Positions 19,954 to 28,565 of a stretch of 64,000 bases of DNA are shown here, in pieces; position 1 is the first letter of the stretch, and the number at the start of each line of letters is the position of its first letter. The position numbers and the translations under genes were made by a program. Source of the stretch: Saprospiraceae bacterium (GTDB taxonomy: Bacteria > Bacteroidota > Bacteroidia > Chitinophagales > Saprospiraceae). Location: positions 992,001-1,056,000 of the forward strand of contig JADJNF010000008.1 of the NCBI GenBank assembly GCA_016714445.1. The letters are read 5' to 3'. Under the pieces are notes generated by a model that did no database searches, was not told the origin of the DNA, and was given only the letters and a program-made list of their open reading frames with translations.

Positions 19954-21166
19954 TTTTACTATTTTTAAATAAATAGAATATTCCGACTAAGCCAATAACT
20001 ATAAATAATATAGAAATATATTGAGCCTGACTCCAATTAAGTCCAAAAAGGGTGTATTTTTCGTTTACTCTAATGAATTCTATCAAAAATCTTTCAATAC
20101 CATTTAGGATCATGTATAGAAAAAATATTGTGCCAGGAATTTTGAATCGGTGTTTATTTATAAATAGTAAACCAAAAGCCAGAAGGCCGAAGGTAGTCTC
20201 ATAAACTGGGGTAGGATAAACTCCGGGTACTAGTTCATGACAATATCTCATACCACAACTGGTCAGACAGCTATCTTCTTGGGACATTCCTGAAACAATT
20301 GCATTTTGATAAGCTGTAGGGTCACATTGGGATAAAAGAAGACCGGTATTATTTACATTGTTCGGGTAGTTGTAAGACCACAGCCAATCTGGTAAGACCC
20401 ACCATTGCGGGATAGCAGAAGCTTCAATTCCCCAGTCACCATCACCAGAAAGCTGACATCCAATACGACCTATCGCATAACCAAGAAGGATACCCATACC
20501 TGAAATATCCATCATATAAATGGGCTTTATGCCTATTTTTTTGACATACCAATATACAGCTATGAATGCCAAAATCAAGCCGCCATAAACATTTAGTCCG
20601 CTTCCTGAAAATAAAGCTCCCAGCGGATCTTTAAAAAATCCTGATATATCTTCCGTAATTGAGAAAAGTTTGCTTCCAAGTACACCGGATATTCCTGCGA
20701 TAATGATGATATCATTTGTTTTTGAAGAAGGATATTGCAAAATTTCTGATATTTTGGGATTCGGATCCGCTTTTTTATTTTTCCAAATATAATAAGCTGC
20801 AGTACCTATGGCAGCAAGGATTCCAAGCCACCACATTCCAATCTTAGAAAATACAAAAGATGCCGGATCACCTTTAAATTCATCAAACTTCATTATAAGA
20901 ACAGGAAGCTTAGCCCCAATAAACAATGAAAACATACTATTTATAAGTATATCCTGAATAGATAGCTTTTCTGTAATAATCTGTTTTATTTTTAATGGTA
21001 AAATCAAACCTTCTTTTTCTTTTTGTAGAAGTTCGTGTCTGAGTAAAATACCGCAGGAAGCCAGCGCAATAACGAGCATAAAACCAAACGTTTTAAATAT
21101 AGAGGTCCAATTGTCTACGTCTGTACCAAACAAATCATTGAAGAAGTAAGAAAGATCAGGATACAT
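19943..21166 (-). CDS. lgt: Prolipoprotein diacylglyceryl transferase Lgt, long form with Cys-rich insert
   Basis: This inner-membrane enzyme moves diacylglycerol from phosphatidylglycerol onto the lipobox Cys of prolipoproteins. The signature GRIGCQLSGDGDWGIE corresponds to the family GRxGNFxN region, and ERFLIEFIRVNEKY holds the essential C-terminal Arg. At 407 residues it is longer than the usual 260-300. The additions are an N-terminal membrane extension and a loop after the signature with a cluster of cysteines (CLTSCGMRYC). Similar long Lgt proteins are known in Bacteroidota (recalled). A lipoprotein that needs this enzyme is encoded at 27442. The gene converges on and overlaps the HIT gene. 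Confidence 0.92.
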   Translation of the reverse strand: MYPDLSYFFNDLFGTDVDNWTSIFKTFGFMLVIALASCGILLRHELLQKEKEGLILPLKIKQIITEKLSIQDILINSMFSLFIGAKLPVLIMKFDEFKGDPASFVFSKIGMWWLGILAAIGTAAYYIWKNKKADPNPKISEILQYPSSKTNDIIIIAGISGVLGSKLFSITEDISGFFKDPLGALFSGSGLNVYGGLILAFIAVYWYVKKIGIKPIYMMDISGMGILLGYAIGRIGCQLSGDGDWGIEASAIPQWWVLPDWLWSYNYPNNVNNTGLLLSQCDPTAYQNAIVSGMSQEDSCLTSCGMRYCHELVPGVYPTPVYETTFGLLAFGLLFINKHRFKIPGTIFFLYMILNGIERFLIEFIRVNEKYTLFGLNWSQAQYISILFIVIGLVGIFYLFKNSKIKA

Positions 21167-21183
21167 TTCTGTTTATTTTATCA

Positions 21184-21191
21184 CAAATGTA
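21184..21191 (-). promoter_or_regulatory. lgt promoter -7 element
   Basis: The minus strand reads TACATTTG, a match to TAnnTTTG, 17 bases before the lgt start codon. A -33 TTG was not found at the usual distance. Confidence 0.5.
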
Positions 21192-21228
21192 TGAAATACT
21201 GTAGATAAGTTTTTAATTAGCATGATTA

Positions 21229-21260
21229 TTGCTTCACAAGATATGGATTTTGTATCTTTG
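21229..21260 (+). promoter_or_regulatory. Promoter with full Bacteroidota consensus
   Basis: TTG at 21229-21231, then 21 bases, then TATCTTTG at 21253-21260. Transcription should start near 21266, which leaves about 235 bases of untranslated RNA before the next start codon at 21504. Confidence 0.65.
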
Positions 21261-21265
21261 TGGCA

Positions 21266-21503
21266 CAATGCTATAGTCCCTATAAAATAATCATTAAACA
21301 AAAGTATCATAAAATGAGTATGAACGCATCTTTGTGATACCTGCACGCCTAATACGTTCGGGCGTATATAACAAGGATAATTATTTTCATGCGAATCGTG
21401 AGTTCATTAACACTAAAGATTTAGATTAGTTTTCAATTTTACTTGTCTGCTTCGAAGCGTGAAGGTCTGAACATTAAAAAAAAAACATAATAAAAATAAT
21501 ATC
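21266..21503 (+). other. Long untranslated leader or small RNA with predicted hairpins
   Basis: No credible reading frame lies here. Short inverted pairs are visible: GTATCA with TGATAC (about 21303-21340) and ACGCCT with GGGCGT (about 21344-21366). It may be a structured 5' leader of the beta-barrel gene at 21504 or an independent RNA. I do not recognise it as a known riboswitch, tmRNA or 6S RNA. Confidence 0.35.
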
Positions 21504-22073
21504 ATGAATAAAATATTATCGATAACATCATTCATTTGGTTGCCGGTATTTTTATATGCACAGTCTCCTGGCCTTGTCATTCAGACAGGCTTAACTGCTT
21601 CGTATTCAAAAGATGCAAATATTACAAAAGCCAATCAAGGTCATTATGGTTGGATGGTAGGTGCGGATGCCAGAATTCTGGAAGGTGATTTGTATTTTTT
21701 GATAGGGGGACAATTTCATAAAACAGATTTGATGTCAACTTCTTCACCCGACTTTTTTAAGAATGACTGGAGTGTGGTTATGGGTAGAGCTGGTTTTGGA
21801 TTTAATTTGCTACATTTAAGTGAGCGAATAGTATTCAGGTCTAAAATACTTGGATCAATAAACTTTATATTGGACGCACCTGAAAATGGTCAGAATATTC
21901 CGGGATATATTGAATTAAATGATTCTTATTTCGGAGCAGTTACTGGTCTTGGGCTCACTATAGGGAGTTTCGACCTTGATCTCGATTTTCAATATGGGTT
22001 CATTAATGCCTATTTTGAACAGCCAAAATCCACATTTGATTCATGGACACTAATGGTGGGTTTTCATTTCTAA
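21504..22073 (+). CDS. Small outer-membrane beta-barrel protein
   Basis: A 189-residue protein with a signal peptide (MNKILSITSFIWLPVFLYAQ) and alternating hydrophobic strands such as YFLIGGQFH and SWTLMVGFHF, ending in a phenylalanine as most outer-membrane barrels do. The size suggests an eight-stranded barrel. No enzymatic motif was recognised and I cannot assign a function. It follows an unusually long leader with a good promoter, so its translation may be regulated. The last four bases overlap the convergent hydrolase gene. Confidence 0.75.
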   Translation: MNKILSITSFIWLPVFLYAQSPGLVIQTGLTASYSKDANITKANQGHYGWMVGADARILEGDLYFLIGGQFHKTDLMSTSSPDFFKNDWSVVMGRAGFGFNLLHLSERIVFRSKILGSINFILDAPENGQNIPGYIELNDSYFGAVTGLGLTIGSFDLDLDFQYGFINAYFEQPKSTFDSWTLMVGFHF

Positions 22074-22702
22074 AAAAAAGGATTTGTTCTTTTTTCAATG
22101 CCGATAGTGGTTTTTACTCCGTGCCCTGAATACACAATCGTATCATCATGTAATGTGAAAAATTTTGATTTGATTACTCTGGTCAATGTTTCAAAATTGC
22201 CTCCCGGAAGATCTGTTCTGCCTATACTTCCTTGAAACAGAACGTCGCCTGCTATTAAAATTTTATCACTTTCACTGACCAACGATATACTTGCTGGTGA
22301 ATGACCAGGTGTAAATAAAACTTCAAGTGCACTTTGGCCAAAAGATATAACATCTCCTTCCTCAATAAAAATTTCTATATCTGGTGAAATGTCGTAGTGG
22401 ATTTGATACATTGAAGCTGTTTGTATTCCAAATTGCAAAACAGGAATTTCCTTTTTATGAGAGGTAAGTTTAAGTTGATACAGCTCACTTACATATTTAT
22501 TGCCCAGGATGTGATCAATATGACAATGTGTATTGATCAGATGTTTGGGCTTTAAATTATGGAGTTCAATAAAACTACTGAGTTGTTTTTGTTCTAGATG
22601 ACTATTACAACCGGGATCTATGATAATGCATTCTTTTGTATCGTCATAAATGATGTAAGTATTTTCTTGAAAATCGTTGAATGTGAATGATTTTACGGTC
22701 AT
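22070..22702 (-). CDS. Metallo-beta-lactamase-fold hydrolase (glyoxalase II-like)
   Basis: A 210-residue metal-dependent hydrolase. The zinc motif THCHIDH is near residues 58-64, a further ligand His lies in FTPGHSPASIS, the bridging Asp in IAGDVLFQGSIGRTDLPGG, and the last His in YSGHG. The set fits the YcbL/GloB-like branch that cleaves glutathione or other thioesters, but no GloB C-terminal helical domain is present, so the substrate is open. It stands alone, convergent to the small barrel gene. Confidence 0.88.
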   Translation of the reverse strand: MTVKSFTFNDFQENTYIIYDDTKECIIIDPGCNSHLEQKQLSSFIELHNLKPKHLINTHCHIDHILGNKYVSELYQLKLTSHKKEIPVLQFGIQTASMYQIHYDISPDIEIFIEEGDVISFGQSALEVLFTPGHSPASISLVSESDKILIAGDVLFQGSIGRTDLPGGNFETLTRVIKSKFFTLHDDTIVYSGHGVKTTIGIEKRTNPFF

Positions 22703-22828
22703 GCTGAAATTAGGTTTATTAAAAATATTAAGATGTAAAAGTATTTCTAAAAGTTGTATTTCCTTTGATTTCCAAAAAAAATAAATACTGAAAGAAGTAA
22801 AAAATTTTTTAAGTAATAAAATAATCTG

Positions 22829-22836
22829 TATCTTTG
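22829..22836 (+). promoter_or_regulatory. tRNA-Cys promoter -7 element
   Basis: TATCTTTG lies 13 bases before the mature tRNA 5' end, a normal distance for a short leader. No TTG at -33 was found. Confidence 0.55.
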
Positions 22837-22849
22837 CATCCGCAAATAA

Positions 22850-22920
22850 GGTCGGGTGGCCGAGCGGTTAGGCAGAGGTCTGCAAAACCTTGTACAGCGG
22901 TTCAAATCCGCTTCCGACCT
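22850..22920 (+). tRNA. tRNA-Cys(GCA)
   Basis: A 71-base cloverleaf. The acceptor stem GGTCGGG pairs with TCCGACC (last pair G-T), the anticodon loop is CTGCAAA with anticodon GCA, the T loop contains GTTCAAATC, and the discriminator base is T73, which is characteristic of tRNA-Cys. CCA is not encoded. Confidence 0.95.
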
Positions 22921-22927
22921 CGTAATT

Positions 22928-22963
22928 AAAGATCGCATTCTATTGGGTGCGATCTTTTTTTAT
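22928..22963 (+). terminator. Intrinsic terminator after tRNA-Cys
   Basis: AAAGATCGCA (22928-22937) pairs with TGCGATCTTT (22948-22957), a ten-base stem with a ten-base loop, followed by a T run. Confidence 0.88.
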
Positions 22964-23147
22964 TCCTTATACTGATGCGATTTATTTTTACTAAAAACGA
23001 TGAGCTCATGTCTTTATTTTAAAAATAATAGTTTCGTCATTATACTCTAAATCAATACATTGGATATTGAAAATTTCGCCATCCGATATATTTTAAGTAT
23101 AAATATGATTTATCTGATTACACTTTCATCTAATTCTTTAAAGTGGT

Positions 23148-25529
23148 ATGACTCATAATGAATTTTATCCCGGAAAATTTTCTGAAATACAGAGACTGAA
23201 TAATGAGTTTGTTGTATTAACAGATAATCAATGTGCCATAAAGATATCAGTATTGTCTGATCATATTATTAGAATAAGATATTCCACTGATGGTCATTTT
23301 GAACATGATTTTTCGTATGCTATAAGCAATAAATTTGTCCCAATTACAGAGAATGTGGAGCAAAAAATACATCTTGACCACATAGAGATAGTTACAAATG
23401 CCGTAATACTGCACATAAACAAATTAGACAGTAAGCTTACCTTTACTGATATTGCAGGAAAAATTATTTGTCGCGATGAACGAGGATTTCATTGGGAAGA
23501 ACACAGACAATATGGAGGTAATGTGGTCAAGATGAGTAAAGTCGTCAAAGAAGGAGAACATTTTTATGGAATGGGTGATAAAACCATGCATCTGAATCTC
23601 AGGGGGCGACGTGTTACCAATTGGGCTATGGATACTTATGGTTTCAAAAAAGAAGAAGATCCTATATATAAGGCAATACCGTTTTACACTGCTATTCATT
23701 CGGAAATTGGGTACGGTATTTTTTTTGATAATACTTTTAAAGCTCATTTTGATTTTGGTTCAGAAAGACGTTCAGTGACTAGTTTTTGGGCTGAAGGAGG
23801 TGAGATGAATTATTATTTTATATTCGGACCTGAACTTATTGATGTTACTCGTCGTTACACTCAGCTTACCGGAACGCCTGAATTGCCTCCTTTATGGTCC
23901 TTGGGATATCAGCAAAGTAAATGGAGCTATTACCCGCATACAAAAGTAAAGGAAGTTACCAATAAACTTAGGTCAAATCTGATACCTTGTGACGCCATTT
24001 ATCTGGATATTGACTATATGGATGGGTTCAGATGTTTTACTTGGGATAAGGAAAAATTTCCCGAACCTAAAGCTATGATTTCAGAACTGAAAAAAAATGG
24101 GTTTAAAACAGTAGTAATCATAGATCCCGGTATAAAAATTGATGAAAATTATGCTGTTTATAACGAAGCTATTGAAAATAACTATTTTTGCCGTAGGGCC
24201 GACGGACCATTTATGAAGGGTAAAGTATGGCCCGGCGATTGTTATTTTCCGGATTTTACCAATCCGAAGGTAAGAAAATGGTGGTCAGGACTTTTTCAGG
24301 AGTTGATAGAAGAAATCGGAGTAAGGGGAGTATGGAATGATATGAATGAGCCGGCCCTTTTTGAAATAAATGGCAAAACATTTCCGGATGATGTCAGGCA
24401 TGATTTTGACGGAAACCCATGCAGCCATAGGAAAGCGCACAATGTGTATGGTATGCAAATGGCCAGAGCTACATTTAAGGGAGTGAAAAAATACAATAGC
24501 GGGCAGCGTCCTTTGGTCATCACCAGATCTGCATATTCAGGTGCTCAAAGGTATGCTTCGGCGTGGACAGGTGACAATATAGCTTCTTGGGAACATCTTT
24601 GGATAGCTACCATGCAATGCCAACGGATGAGTACTTCCGGTTTTTCCTTTGTGGGTTCTGATATCGGTGGATTTATAGATCATCCTACCCCTGAATTATT
24701 TGTTAGATGGATGCAACTGGCCGTTTTTCATCCTTTCTTTCGGACACACAGCTCAGGAGATCATGGAGAACAGGAGCCTTGGTCTTTTGGGGAGGACGCA
24801 CTTAAAATAGTCCGCACATACATAGAGCTAAGATACACTCTATTGCCATATATATACACGGCTTTTCATCAATATGTGAACGAATTCACTCCAATGTTAA
24901 AGCCAATATCTATGTTTGACCAAAGTGATCAGGATACTTTATACAGGGTAGATGAGTTTTTGATGGGTGATCATATTCTGGTTTGTCCAGTCCTGGAGCC
25001 CAATGCAAAATCCAGATATGTCTATCTTCCCAAAGGAAAGTGGTACAATTACTGGACCAATAAAGTATTTGAAGGAGGAAAAGAGATTCTGGCTGAAGCT
25101 CCACTAGAACAAATTCCGCTCTATATCAGAGAAGGGGCTGTGATTCCATTTTATCCGGTAATGCAATATGTAGGTGAAAAACCGGTCGATCAACTGACCA
25201 TAAAAGTATATTATGGCGGTGAATCTTTGAACAGTTATCTCTATGAAGATAGCGGCGATGGATACGATTATGAAAAGGGTATATATAATAGAAAAAAATT
25301 TAAAACACAATCTACGCCTACATCCTTCAAAATGTCTTTAAAAACAAACGGGCATTATGAACCAAGTTATAGTACCTACAAAGTAGTCCTGTTTGGATTA
25401 CCTTTTTTACCTTCCAGAATATTAGTCAATGATAAAGAAATGGATATAAATTCCAAATACATTGAAAATCAAAGTTTAGTATTCACTACTGAACGGATGT
25501 CATTTATAAGTCTGGAAGTTTTTAAATAA
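23148..25529 (+). CDS. Glycoside hydrolase family 31 alpha-glucosidase
   Basis: A 793-residue retaining glycosidase that releases glucose (or xylose) from the non-reducing end of alpha-glucans. An N-terminal galactose-mutarotase-like domain is followed by the TIM barrel with the nucleophile Asp in WNDMNEP (about residue 397) and the acid/base Asp in AWTGDN (about 475), then C-terminal beta domains (DSGDGYDYEKG). No signal peptide is seen, so it probably acts in the cytoplasm on imported malto-oligosaccharides; this is inference. The stop codon directly abuts the open frame of the next gene, so co-transcription with the PorG-like gene is likely though functionally unexplained. Confidence 0.94.
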   Translation: MTHNEFYPGKFSEIQRLNNEFVVLTDNQCAIKISVLSDHIIRIRYSTDGHFEHDFSYAISNKFVPITENVEQKIHLDHIEIVTNAVILHINKLDSKLTFTDIAGKIICRDERGFHWEEHRQYGGNVVKMSKVVKEGEHFYGMGDKTMHLNLRGRRVTNWAMDTYGFKKEEDPIYKAIPFYTAIHSEIGYGIFFDNTFKAHFDFGSERRSVTSFWAEGGEMNYYFIFGPELIDVTRRYTQLTGTPELPPLWSLGYQQSKWSYYPHTKVKEVTNKLRSNLIPCDAIYLDIDYMDGFRCFTWDKEKFPEPKAMISELKKNGFKTVVIIDPGIKIDENYAVYNEAIENNYFCRRADGPFMKGKVWPGDCYFPDFTNPKVRKWWSGLFQELIEEIGVRGVWNDMNEPALFEINGKTFPDDVRHDFDGNPCSHRKAHNVYGMQMARATFKGVKKYNSGQRPLVITRSAYSGAQRYASAWTGDNIASWEHLWIATMQCQRMSTSGFSFVGSDIGGFIDHPTPELFVRWMQLAVFHPFFRTHSSGDHGEQEPWSFGEDALKIVRTYIELRYTLLPYIYTAFHQYVNEFTPMLKPISMFDQSDQDTLYRVDEFLMGDHILVCPVLEPNAKSRYVYLPKGKWYNYWTNKVFEGGKEILAEAPLEQIPLYIREGAVIPFYPVMQYVGEKPVDQLTIKVYYGGESLNSYLYEDSGDGYDYEKGIYNRKKFKTQSTPTSFKMSLKTNGHYEPSYSTYKVVLFGLPFLPSRILVNDKEMDINSKYIENQSLVFTTERMSFISLEVFK

Positions 25530-25574
25530 TTGGCTACTTTTACACCAAAATCAGGTAAAGTTCGTTTAAGTCAA

Positions 25575-26396
25575 ATGATGAGATATATTTTAAAATGGAC
25601 ACTGTCAGCGGTTTTTATTTTTCAGGTAGCAATAATCACTGCTCAGAAGGGATATGAACTTGGGGGTTGGATTGGTACAAGTTATTATTATGGGGATCTA
25701 AATACAACCTTGAAAATTACCAAACCCGGCATAGCAGGTGGTCTGATTGCCAGGTATAATTTTAATACAAGAATATCAGTACGGACTGCATTAAGTTATG
25801 GAAGAGTGGGCGCAGATGATGCTGATTCCAGAAACAATTTTGAAAGGAATCGAAATCTAAGTTTTCGATCTCATCTTATTGATATGACAAATGTAGTGGA
25901 ATTTAATTTTTTTAGATACGAACATGGACACTCAACCTATAATAAGACACCATACTTTTTTGGAGGCTTTAACCTGTTTTATTATAATCCAACTGCTGAA
26001 TTGAACGGTGTAAAATATGAATTACGAGATTTGGGTACAGAAGATCAAACATTGGGTCAGGAGTACAGCTCAATAAGTGCAGGATTGGTTTTGGGGGGTG
26101 GTTTTAAGTTTGATATCAATCGGACAGTAAGTGTGAATGTTGATATTAGTACAAGATTTTTATTTACGGATTATCTGGATGATGTAAGTACAGTGTTTCC
26201 GGATAAAGTTAAGCTATTGCAAACAAGAGGTGAGATTGCCGTTGCTTTATCTGACCGTTCACTTACAGACGGACTTGGAGAAAATGGAAGACAAAGGGGA
26301 GATACCAAAGGAAAAGATAAATATACTTTTGTTGGTATTTCCTTTATGAAATATTTTGGTGGGATAGAATGCCCGGAAATATCCAAAATTAGATAG
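25575..26396 (+). CDS. PorG-like / DUF6089 outer-membrane protein
   Basis: A protein of about 273 residues. The frame is open from TTG 25530, but ATG 25575 (or 25578) starts the signal peptide MMRYILKWTLSAVFIFQVAIIT and is preferred. The opening YELGGWIGTSYYYGDLNT, the RYNFNTRISVRTALSYGR segment and the PYFFGGFNLFYYNP strand recall the DUF6089 family that includes the T9SS component PorG. In T9SS, PorG is an outer-membrane protein linked to the PorK/N ring; that role here is inferred from resemblance alone. It is encoded right after the GH31 gene, away from other T9SS core genes. Confidence 0.72.
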   Translation: MMRYILKWTLSAVFIFQVAIITAQKGYELGGWIGTSYYYGDLNTTLKITKPGIAGGLIARYNFNTRISVRTALSYGRVGADDADSRNNFERNRNLSFRSHLIDMTNVVEFNFFRYEHGHSTYNKTPYFFGGFNLFYYNPTAELNGVKYELRDLGTEDQTLGQEYSSISAGLVLGGGFKFDINRTVSVNVDISTRFLFTDYLDDVSTVFPDKVKLLQTRGEIAVALSDRSLTDGLGENGRQRGDTKGKDKYTFVGISFMKYFGGIECPEISKIR

Positions 26397-26451
26397 ATCA
26401 TAACTATTTTCCTGAGGCTTTTTTAGTTAATTTATGAGATAATTATTCTTT

Positions 26452-27318
26452 ATGGTCATTTATAATCCCAAAGATTGGTGGCGGTTGATTTTTGCTTTTC
26501 ATAAAAGCGATACTTTCCGGATGATGCTGCCAGGTATTATAGGTGTTGCCTTTTTTACCGGCATCGTTGCATATCTTGAAAATGAAGTTTTTCACGCTAC
26601 ATTTAAAAATACTACTGCCATACATGGGTTGGTAGGTTTTGTTTTGTCTTTATTACTTGTTTTCAGGACCAATACGGCCTACGAACGATGGTGGGAGGGA
26701 AGAAAAGCATGGGGAAGTTTTGTTAATAATTCAAGAAATCTGGCTCTAAAATTGTCTGCTCTGGATATATCTCCAGATCAAAAAAAAATGTTTGCTGATC
26801 TGATTGCAAATTATATTTATGCGTCCAAAGAACATCTGAGAGGAAATATGCCATCTGATGACCTGGTTTTTAATGATACATATGATATTAATTATTATAG
26901 GGGTGCAACACATCTTCCCAACAGGGTCATGAAAGCTATTTATCATGAAATCAATGTACTTTATACACAAAAAACAATAACAGGAGAACAATTATTATTT
27001 CTTAATGAAGAGCTAAGATCCTTTACAGATAATATAGGCATTTGTGAAAGAATCAAAAGAACTCCGATACCTTACTCATATAGTCTGTACCTTAAAAAAA
27101 TTATTTTTATATACGTATTTACTATGCCCATAGGTTTTGTAAGGGAATTTGGATATTGGGCAATGCCTATTGTTTCTTTGGTTTTTTATGTTTTTGGAAG
27201 TATAGAATTACTGGCAGAAGAAATTGAAGATCCTTTTGGTACAGATGCAAATGATCTGCCTACTGACCAAATCTTTGAAACCATTCGCGCCAATGTGGAC
27301 GAGATAATGGGTATTTAG
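26452..27318 (+). CDS. Bestrophin-family membrane protein (UPF0187)
   Basis: A 288-residue inner-membrane anion-channel-type protein. The diagnostic stretch is RTNTAYERWWEGRKAWG near residues 65-81, with membrane segments around it and in the second half (IIFIYVFTMPIGFV, MPIVSLVFYVFGSIELL), then the conserved EEIEDPFGTDANDLP close to the end. Bacterial bestrophins form pentamers that conduct ions; the ion here is unknown. A hairpin follows the gene. Confidence 0.92.
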   Translation: MVIYNPKDWWRLIFAFHKSDTFRMMLPGIIGVAFFTGIVAYLENEVFHATFKNTTAIHGLVGFVLSLLLVFRTNTAYERWWEGRKAWGSFVNNSRNLALKLSALDISPDQKKMFADLIANYIYASKEHLRGNMPSDDLVFNDTYDINYYRGATHLPNRVMKAIYHEINVLYTQKTITGEQLLFLNEELRSFTDNIGICERIKRTPIPYSYSLYLKKIIFIYVFTMPIGFVREFGYWAMPIVSLVFYVFGSIELLAEEIEDPFGTDANDLPTDQIFETIRANVDEIMGI

Positions 27319-27335
27319 TCTGAATCTTATTAAAT

Positions 27336-27366
27336 TTTACCTATTCCTGTAATGGAAATAGGTAAA
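27336..27366 (+). terminator. Hairpin after the bestrophin gene, probable terminator
   Basis: TTTACCTATT (27336-27345) pairs with AATAGGTAAA (27357-27366). The following bases are only moderately T-rich, so termination may be weak. Confidence 0.55.
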
Positions 27367-27412
27367 TTCAAAATTTAGTAATTGGCAGATATGAATGTTT
27401 TGAATAAATTTG

Positions 27413-27420
27413 TATTTTTG
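27413..27420 (+). promoter_or_regulatory. Promoter -7 element of the thioredoxin-like gene
   Basis: TATTTTTG matches TAnnTTTG and lies 21 bases before the ATG at 27442. The -33 region is unclear. Confidence 0.45.
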
Positions 27421-27441
27421 ATCCCACAAAACCCATAAAGT

Positions 27442-27843
27442 ATGTCCAGGATTCTTGTAACATTTTTAGTACTTTCCAGCTTGATGGCTTGCAAAAAGGA
27501 AGATATCAGCAACGATACAGGTGTATTGAATACGATCACATCATTAGCATCGTATGAAACAGAAATAAAATCAGGCGTTTCGCTTATGTTTTTTCATGCT
27601 ACCTGGTGTCCAAAATGTGCGGCTCAACGCCCGGCTGTAGAAGGATTGACTAAAGACAGCGCGCTGAGTAAAGTAAAAATCGGACAGGTAGATTTTGAAA
27701 AAGTGCAGGAAATAGTTACAAAGTACGATGTATTAGGATTCCCCACCATATTGATATATAAAGACAATGTGTTAAAGCACGAAATCAATGGTCAAGGGCA
27801 CAGTCAGGAAAAATTGGCAAATTTACTTAAGGCTTTATTGTAA
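27442..27843 (+). CDS. Thioredoxin-like lipoprotein
   Basis: A 133-residue envelope protein. The N-terminus MSRILVTFLVLSSLMAC is a lipoprotein signal with lipobox LMAC, so Cys17 should be lipidated by Lgt and SPase II. The rest is a thioredoxin fold with the redox motif CPKC (about residues 56-59, in ATWCPKCAAQRP) and the cis-proline segment GFPTILIY. It probably reduces or isomerises disulfides, or hands electrons to an envelope partner; the partner is not visible. It converges with the DUF1232 gene, only 4 bases apart. Confidence 0.88.
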   Translation: MSRILVTFLVLSSLMACKKEDISNDTGVLNTITSLASYETEIKSGVSLMFFHATWCPKCAAQRPAVEGLTKDSALSKVKIGQVDFEKVQEIVTKYDVLGFPTILIYKDNVLKHEINGQGHSQEKLANLLKALL

Positions 27844-27847
27844 TCCA

Positions 27848-28201
27848 TCAAAGTTTAGCATCTACAGCTAAAATTTCTTTTTCATCAACCTCTTTAATCA
27901 GGGAGAGTAATTTTGTTTTTGCTTTTTCTCTGACATCTTTGTCAATATAACAAGCTATGCTGACTAAGCCGAAACTGATTATACCCAAATCGTCCGTAAA
28001 CCCAATGAATGGAGTCAGGTCAGGTATACTATCTAACGGAGAAAGCAGATATGCCAGAGCACCCATTATAATTCTTCGTGCCCATACAGGTGTTCTATCA
28101 GATTGATATGCATAAACCATAAGAAGAACTGAGTAAATCAACCTAATCCCAAGTGCTTTAACCCTTCTTTGGATGAATGATAAAATTCTTAAAATTTTCA
28201 A
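27848..28201 (-). CDS. YkvA/DUF1232-family small membrane protein
   Basis: A 117-residue protein with the DUF1232 core ALAYLLSPLDSIPDLTPFIGFTDDLG at about residues 50-75. Two hydrophobic stretches suggest membrane association. The biochemical role of the family is not known. A TAAATTTG promoter-like element lies at 28292-28299 on the minus strand, about 90 bases upstream. Confidence 0.85.
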   Translation of the reverse strand: MKILRILSFIQRRVKALGIRLIYSVLLMVYAYQSDRTPVWARRIIMGALAYLLSPLDSIPDLTPFIGFTDDLGIISFGLVSIACYIDKDVREKAKTKLLSLIKEVDEKEILAVDAKL

Positions 28202-28565
28202 AATCTAATAATTTTACTACTTAACACCTGAATGAATGAAATAATTCCATTATTGAAGAAATATAATTGCATGTAAAAAATTTAGTGCTTGCAAATTTAC
28301 TGACCAAATAGGGATTATAAAAGAAAGCTAATCATTTAATATACACTTCAATTTTTATCTGATTAATTCATAAAATTTCAATAAACGGTCTGTTCCTGCC
28401 AGAATCGAGTGTGTCGGTCACAAACCTGAATGATTAAATTCTGTCAGATTGTTTTAAGTTATCGTACTATATATTCTCAATTTGCACAAATCCAACAACT
28501 TAGCATAATAAACACAGATCAACTTCGGTATCATTTGCATCTAATCAATACACTTAATGTTGGGG
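28202..28565. other. Intergenic region, no gene seen
   Basis: The 364 bases between the divergent or terminal ends of the DUF1232 and first POT genes contain the promoter-like element at 28292-28299 (minus) and otherwise AT-rich sequence with no credible frame, strong hairpin or repeat. Confidence 0.6.

Noticed and set aside
21266..21503. tmRNA, 6S RNA or known riboswitch in the long leader
   Set aside because: No tmRNA ends or tag frame, no long closing stem, and no motif I recognise; kept as unassigned.
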